Source: an uncultured Desulfuromonadales bacterium
Lineage (GTDB): Bacteria; Desulfobacterota; Desulfuromonadia; Desulfuromonadales; Geopsychrobacteraceae
Direction: 5' to 3'
DNA length: 16,462 bases
NCBI GenBank assembly: GCA_947259685.1
Contig: CAMYNC010000083.1
Coordinates: forward strand, 1-16,462
Part shown: positions 13,698 to 16,462 of the stretch, piece by piece
How the letters are laid out: every line of letters starts with the position of its first letter
How positions within the stretch are numbered: the first letter of the stretch is position 1
Translations under genes and position numbers: made by a program
The notes under the pieces: model-generated
What the model saw: only the letters and a program-made list of their open reading frames with translations
What the model was told of the DNA's origin: nothing
Database searches by the model: none

Positions 13698-16096
13698 CAG
13701 GGTTGGGAACCTTCCGACGGCGGCAACTGGCCATCGCTCTGGTTTCGGCCGTTTTGCTCTGTTATCAATTGGCTCTCCTGCAACAGCTGGCCACCAGCCA
13801 GTGGCATCATTTCGCTTATCTGGTGGTTTCGGTCGCTTTGCTCGGCTTCGGTTTGGCTGGAACCCTGCTGGCTTTTGCCCCTGAGTGGTTTGTCTCGCGG
13901 TTCGACAGGTTGTTGCCGGTATGTCTGTTCAGTTGTGCGGTCTGTTTACTACTGCCGCAGTTCGCTTCTGGCAGACTGTTCGGCCAGTTCGATTCCTTCC
14001 TGTTATTCGTTTCGTATAGCGAAGCGGGCAAGCTGGTGCTGGTGGCGCTGCTATTGCTCTGTCCGTTCACCTGTGGTGCCTTGGCGATAGGTCTGGTTTT
14101 TACCGCTGAGACCGAACGGATTGGCAGTTACTATTGCGCTAACCTGCTAGGCTCGGGCATCGGCTGTTGTCTCGGCCTGGCCGGGCTGGAGCTCCTGTTT
14201 GCGGAACAGTTGATTCTGGGCTGTGCTTTCCTGGCCTGGTTGGCGGGATGGCTGGTCTTAGCTGGCAAGTGGCAATCCCGAATCCTCTCAGCAGGGATGA
14301 TCGCTGTTTTACTGGTTGCTGCCAGTCAGTTTCTGCCGCCGCCACAACTTTCACAGTATAAAGATTTGCAGCGCACCCTCGATCTGCCTGAGGCAGAAGT
14401 CATCCACCGCAGTCCTGCTGCGGATGGGCAGGTGCATCTGGTTCGCGCACCGCAGTTGCGGAGTGGTTCCGCTGTCAGTTTGAACTGGCGTGAACCCTTA
14501 CCGCAGGCTTTGGCGGTCTTCAGTAATGGCGACCTGGTTGGCAAAGTCCTCCAGTCTGCTGAGGATAATTCTCCGGATGATGCCAGCACATCGGGATTGC
14601 CTTATGCCATATCCCGTCCGGTGAGGGCTCTGATCCTCGGGGCGGGAACTGGGGCGACCGTCAGACAGGCATTGCGGCAGGGCGTTGAGCGAGTGACGGC
14701 GGTCGATAGTCGGGTAAACCTGAAAAAATCACTAATGGCAGCAGGGGTAAAGAGTTTTACTCATTTGCTCAGCGATCCCAGGGTCGCATGGCAGACCATT
14801 GCGCCGAGGACCTGGCTGGCGCGCAAAACAGAAACTTACGATCTGATTGTGCTGCCGACGGTCGGTTCTTTTGCTGGGGACACAGGACTGTACGCTCTCA
14901 ATGAACAGCCGCTGCTCACCCGGGAAGGGGTGCAGCAGGCCTATCGTCGTTTGCAACCAGATGGTTTGCTGGCAGTGACGGTCTGGCTCGATTATCCGCC
15001 TCGCAAACCACTGCGATTGTTGGCAACGCTGGTCGAAGCACTGGAAGAAGAAGGGGGGCATGCCAGGTCTCAGCTGGTCGCAGTCCGCAGTTGGGGAACT
15101 CTGACCTTCTGTTTGAAACGCTCAGCTTTCACTGCAGCTGAACTGGCCAGTTTGCGTGGGTTTGCCGACCGTTGGAGTTTCGATCCAGCGTTGTTGGTCG
15201 ATTTAGCTCCAGCAGAACGCCAGCGGCACAATCGGTTGCAGGATGCGAATCTTTTGGCCCTGTTCGATCAGGTTCTTTCCTCCGAGCGGCAAAAACTATA
15301 TCGAGATTATCCGTTTCGTGTCTCCCCGGCAGCTGATGATCGGCCATTTTTCGCGCAATTTCTCCGCTGGACGCATCTGCCGGAGCTTTTAACCCTCTAT
15401 GGTCAACAGTCCTTGCCATTTATTGAACTGGGGATGATGGTGGCCGGACTGGCAACTTTGGTTCTGTTGCTACTCGCCTTATTGCTGATCATCCTGCCCC
15501 TGATCAGATTACCCAGAGGGGAGGGTGGCTTCGCAAATACTTTATTCTATTTCAGCGGGCTGGGGCTTGGCTATATCTGGTTGGAGTTGGTGCTGATCCA
15601 TATCTACAGCTTTTATTTAGGTCAACCAGTTCTGGCGCTGGCGCTGGTGGTTGGGGTGCTGTTGACAGGTTCCGGTTGCGGCAGCAGATTGTCGGATAAA
15701 TTGGCAGCGGAGCGACCTGGCCGCTGGGCTGGGCTAGTGGTGTTGTTGATCTGTAGCTACGCTGTTTTGCTGGCACCACTACAGCAGGCGAGTTTGCACC
15801 TGGATTTGGCTTTGCGGGTGTTGTTCGGAGGGTTATTCCTGGTGCCGCTAGCTCTGGCAATGGGGCTGCTTTTCCCCCTGGGCCTGCGCCGTTTGTCTCA
15901 GTGGCAGCCGGAGCAGGTTCCCTGGGCCTGGGGGATCAACAGCTGCCTGTCTGTCATAGGGGCGGCAGCGGCGACCCTGATAGCGGTTGAGCTTGGTTTT
16001 CAGCAGATGCTGTTGTTAGCGGCAGCGGCTTACCTGTTCCCGCTGATTGCAGGCGTTACCAGCAAGTCTGCGGCAACAGATCGTTTCCCTGCCTAA
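13694..16096 (+). CDS. Membrane-embedded spermidine-synthase-like protein
   Basis: This 800-residue protein has about seven hydrophobic segments (roughly 11-31, 40-63, 74-92, 112-136, 147-168, 170-190, 196-214), a soluble domain (about 215-572), and about seven more segments (575 to 788). The soluble domain has a Rossmann SAM-type motif (ALILGAGTG, 312-320), an acidic residue at the end of strand 2 (D338, TAVDS), and DDRPFF at 548-553, a mark of spermidine-synthase-like membrane fusions. The GGGDG motif of true aminopropyltransferases is GAGTG here and the second catalytic aspartate region reads IVLPTVGS, so spermidine synthesis is doubtful. Positive residues flank the segments so that the N-terminus is inside and the soluble domain outside. 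Its start overlaps the pcm stop, suggesting joint function. Confidence 0.85.
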   Translation: MTGLGTFRRRQLAIALVSAVLLCYQLALLQQLATSQWHHFAYLVVSVALLGFGLAGTLLAFAPEWFVSRFDRLLPVCLFSCAVCLLLPQFASGRLFGQFDSFLLFVSYSEAGKLVLVALLLLCPFTCGALAIGLVFTAETERIGSYYCANLLGSGIGCCLGLAGLELLFAEQLILGCAFLAWLAGWLVLAGKWQSRILSAGMIAVLLVAASQFLPPPQLSQYKDLQRTLDLPEAEVIHRSPAADGQVHLVRAPQLRSGSAVSLNWREPLPQALAVFSNGDLVGKVLQSAEDNSPDDASTSGLPYAISRPVRALILGAGTGATVRQALRQGVERVTAVDSRVNLKKSLMAAGVKSFTHLLSDPRVAWQTIAPRTWLARKTETYDLIVLPTVGSFAGDTGLYALNEQPLLTREGVQQAYRRLQPDGLLAVTVWLDYPPRKPLRLLATLVEALEEEGGHARSQLVAVRSWGTLTFCLKRSAFTAAELASLRGFADRWSFDPALLVDLAPAERQRHNRLQDANLLALFDQVLSSERQKLYRDYPFRVSPAADDRPFFAQFLRWTHLPELLTLYGQQSLPFIELGMMVAGLATLVLLLLALLLIILPLIRLPRGEGGFANTLFYFSGLGLGYIWLELVLIHIYSFYLGQPVLALALVVGVLLTGSGCGSRLSDKLAAERPGRWAGLVVLLICSYAVLLAPLQQASLHLDLALRVLFGGLFLVPLALAMGLLFPLGLRRLSQWQPEQVPWAWGINSCLSVIGAAAATLIAVELGFQQMLLLAAAAYLFPLIAGVTSKSAATDRFPA

Positions 16097-16098
16097 GC

Positions 16099-16462
16099 TC
16101 AGAGAAACAGTTGGTACGCTGGATCATTGCTTTCTTCGACAAAACGATAACCGAGTTTATCCAGGAAGTGGACGAGTTTCTTCTCATCACTGTCGGGGAT
16201 CTCCAGGCCGATCAGGACCCGGCCAAAATCCCCGCCGAGGGTTCGATAGTGGAACAGTGAAATGTTCCAATTGGCGCCCATATCGGCAAGGAAACGGGCT
16301 AATGCTCCGGGCCGCTCTGGAAACCAGAAGCGGAACAGTCGTTCCCGGATCGCTTCCGGGGAGCGGCCGCCGATCATGTAACGCAAGTGGGTTTTGGCCA
16401 GCTCATTGCCAGTAAGGTCCAGGTTCTGGTAACCTTCCGTCGTTAACCGCAGTGAGAAGTCC
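16099..16462 (-). CDS. ilvA: Threonine ammonia-lyase, biosynthetic (C-terminal part)
   Basis: The visible 120 or so residues form the regulatory ACT-like region at the C-terminus of biosynthetic threonine dehydratase, the first committed enzyme of isoleucine synthesis (threonine to 2-oxobutanoate, PLP-dependent, feedback-inhibited by isoleucine). Diagnostic segments are the N-terminal HLRYMIGGRS, FRFWFPERPGALARFL, then NWNISLFHYRTLGGDFGRVLIGLEIP and the end DPAYQLFL. All resemble the E. coli IlvA tail, which includes WNISLFHYR, GRVL and NPAF. The reading frame is open to the window edge, so the catalytic PLP domain lies beyond it. It is transcribed toward the spermidine-synthase-like gene, with only 2 bp between the two stop codons and no terminator visible. 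Confidence 0.93.
   Translation of the reverse strand, partial: DFSLRLTTEGYQNLDLTGNELAKTHLRYMIGGRSPEAIRERLFRFWFPERPGALARFLADMGANWNISLFHYRTLGGDFGRVLIGLEIPDSDEKKLVHFLDKLGYRFVEESNDPAYQLFL

Overview
The window looks like chromosomal sequence from a Gram-negative bacterium. Evidence for this is an outer-membrane beta-barrel protein (DUF3187 type), several Sec signal peptides, a fused LplT-PlsC-Aas lysophospholipid recycling protein, and sigma-54 type -24/-12 promoters. The gene mix (YgiQ-type radical SAM protein, exported isoaspartyl methyltransferase, membrane-embedded spermidine-synthase-like protein) best fits Desulfuromonadota/Geobacter-like deltaproteobacteria. That placement is inferred from family memory, not from a search. 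I see no rRNA, tRNA, CRISPR array, insertion sequence or phage gene.

Layout. (1) 1-3192, minus: a large MFS/acyltransferase/acyl-ligase fusion that stops abruptly at a hinge motif, followed out of frame by a Sel1-repeat fragment. This junction looks like a rearrangement or an assembly join. A sigma-54-like promoter lies upstream of the gene. (2) 3527-3925, plus: a single-domain response regulator with an ideal Shine-Dalgarno sequence and an extended -10 promoter. (3) 8326-3958, minus: a probable three-gene operon of DUF3187 outer-membrane protein, YgiQ-family radical SAM protein and a secreted phospholipase-D/cardiolipin-synthase-like enzyme. The last two overlap by 4 bp. A possible 34-codon ORF sits just ahead of the first gene. 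(4) 8563-9372, plus: a four-helix membrane protein of unknown function. It converges on a MYG1-like metal-dependent hydrolase (10294-9461, minus), with a shared bidirectional terminator between them. (5) 10295-10636 has no convincing gene but carries an orphan plus-strand intrinsic terminator. (6) 12673-10637, minus: a PspA/IM30-like coiled-coil gene followed by a polytopic membrane protein. They sit behind a near-consensus sigma-54 promoter with a 17-bp perfect inverted repeat about 140 bp upstream, where an enhancer-binding protein would be expected. (7) 12981-16096, plus: a signal-peptide-bearing isoaspartyl methyltransferase, translationally coupled to an 800-residue membrane protein whose spermidine-synthase-like domain is predicted to be periplasmic. 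(8) 16462-16099, minus: the C-terminal end of threonine ammonia-lyase (ilvA), tail to tail with the previous gene.

The common theme is the cell envelope: lysophospholipid recycling, cardiolipin synthesis, an outer-membrane barrel, a PspA-type membrane stress module and periplasmic protein repair. The two most interesting items are the sigma-54-controlled PspA-plus-membrane-protein pair and the putative periplasmic pair of SAM-fold proteins. The 5' junction of the window deserves checking before that gene is used.
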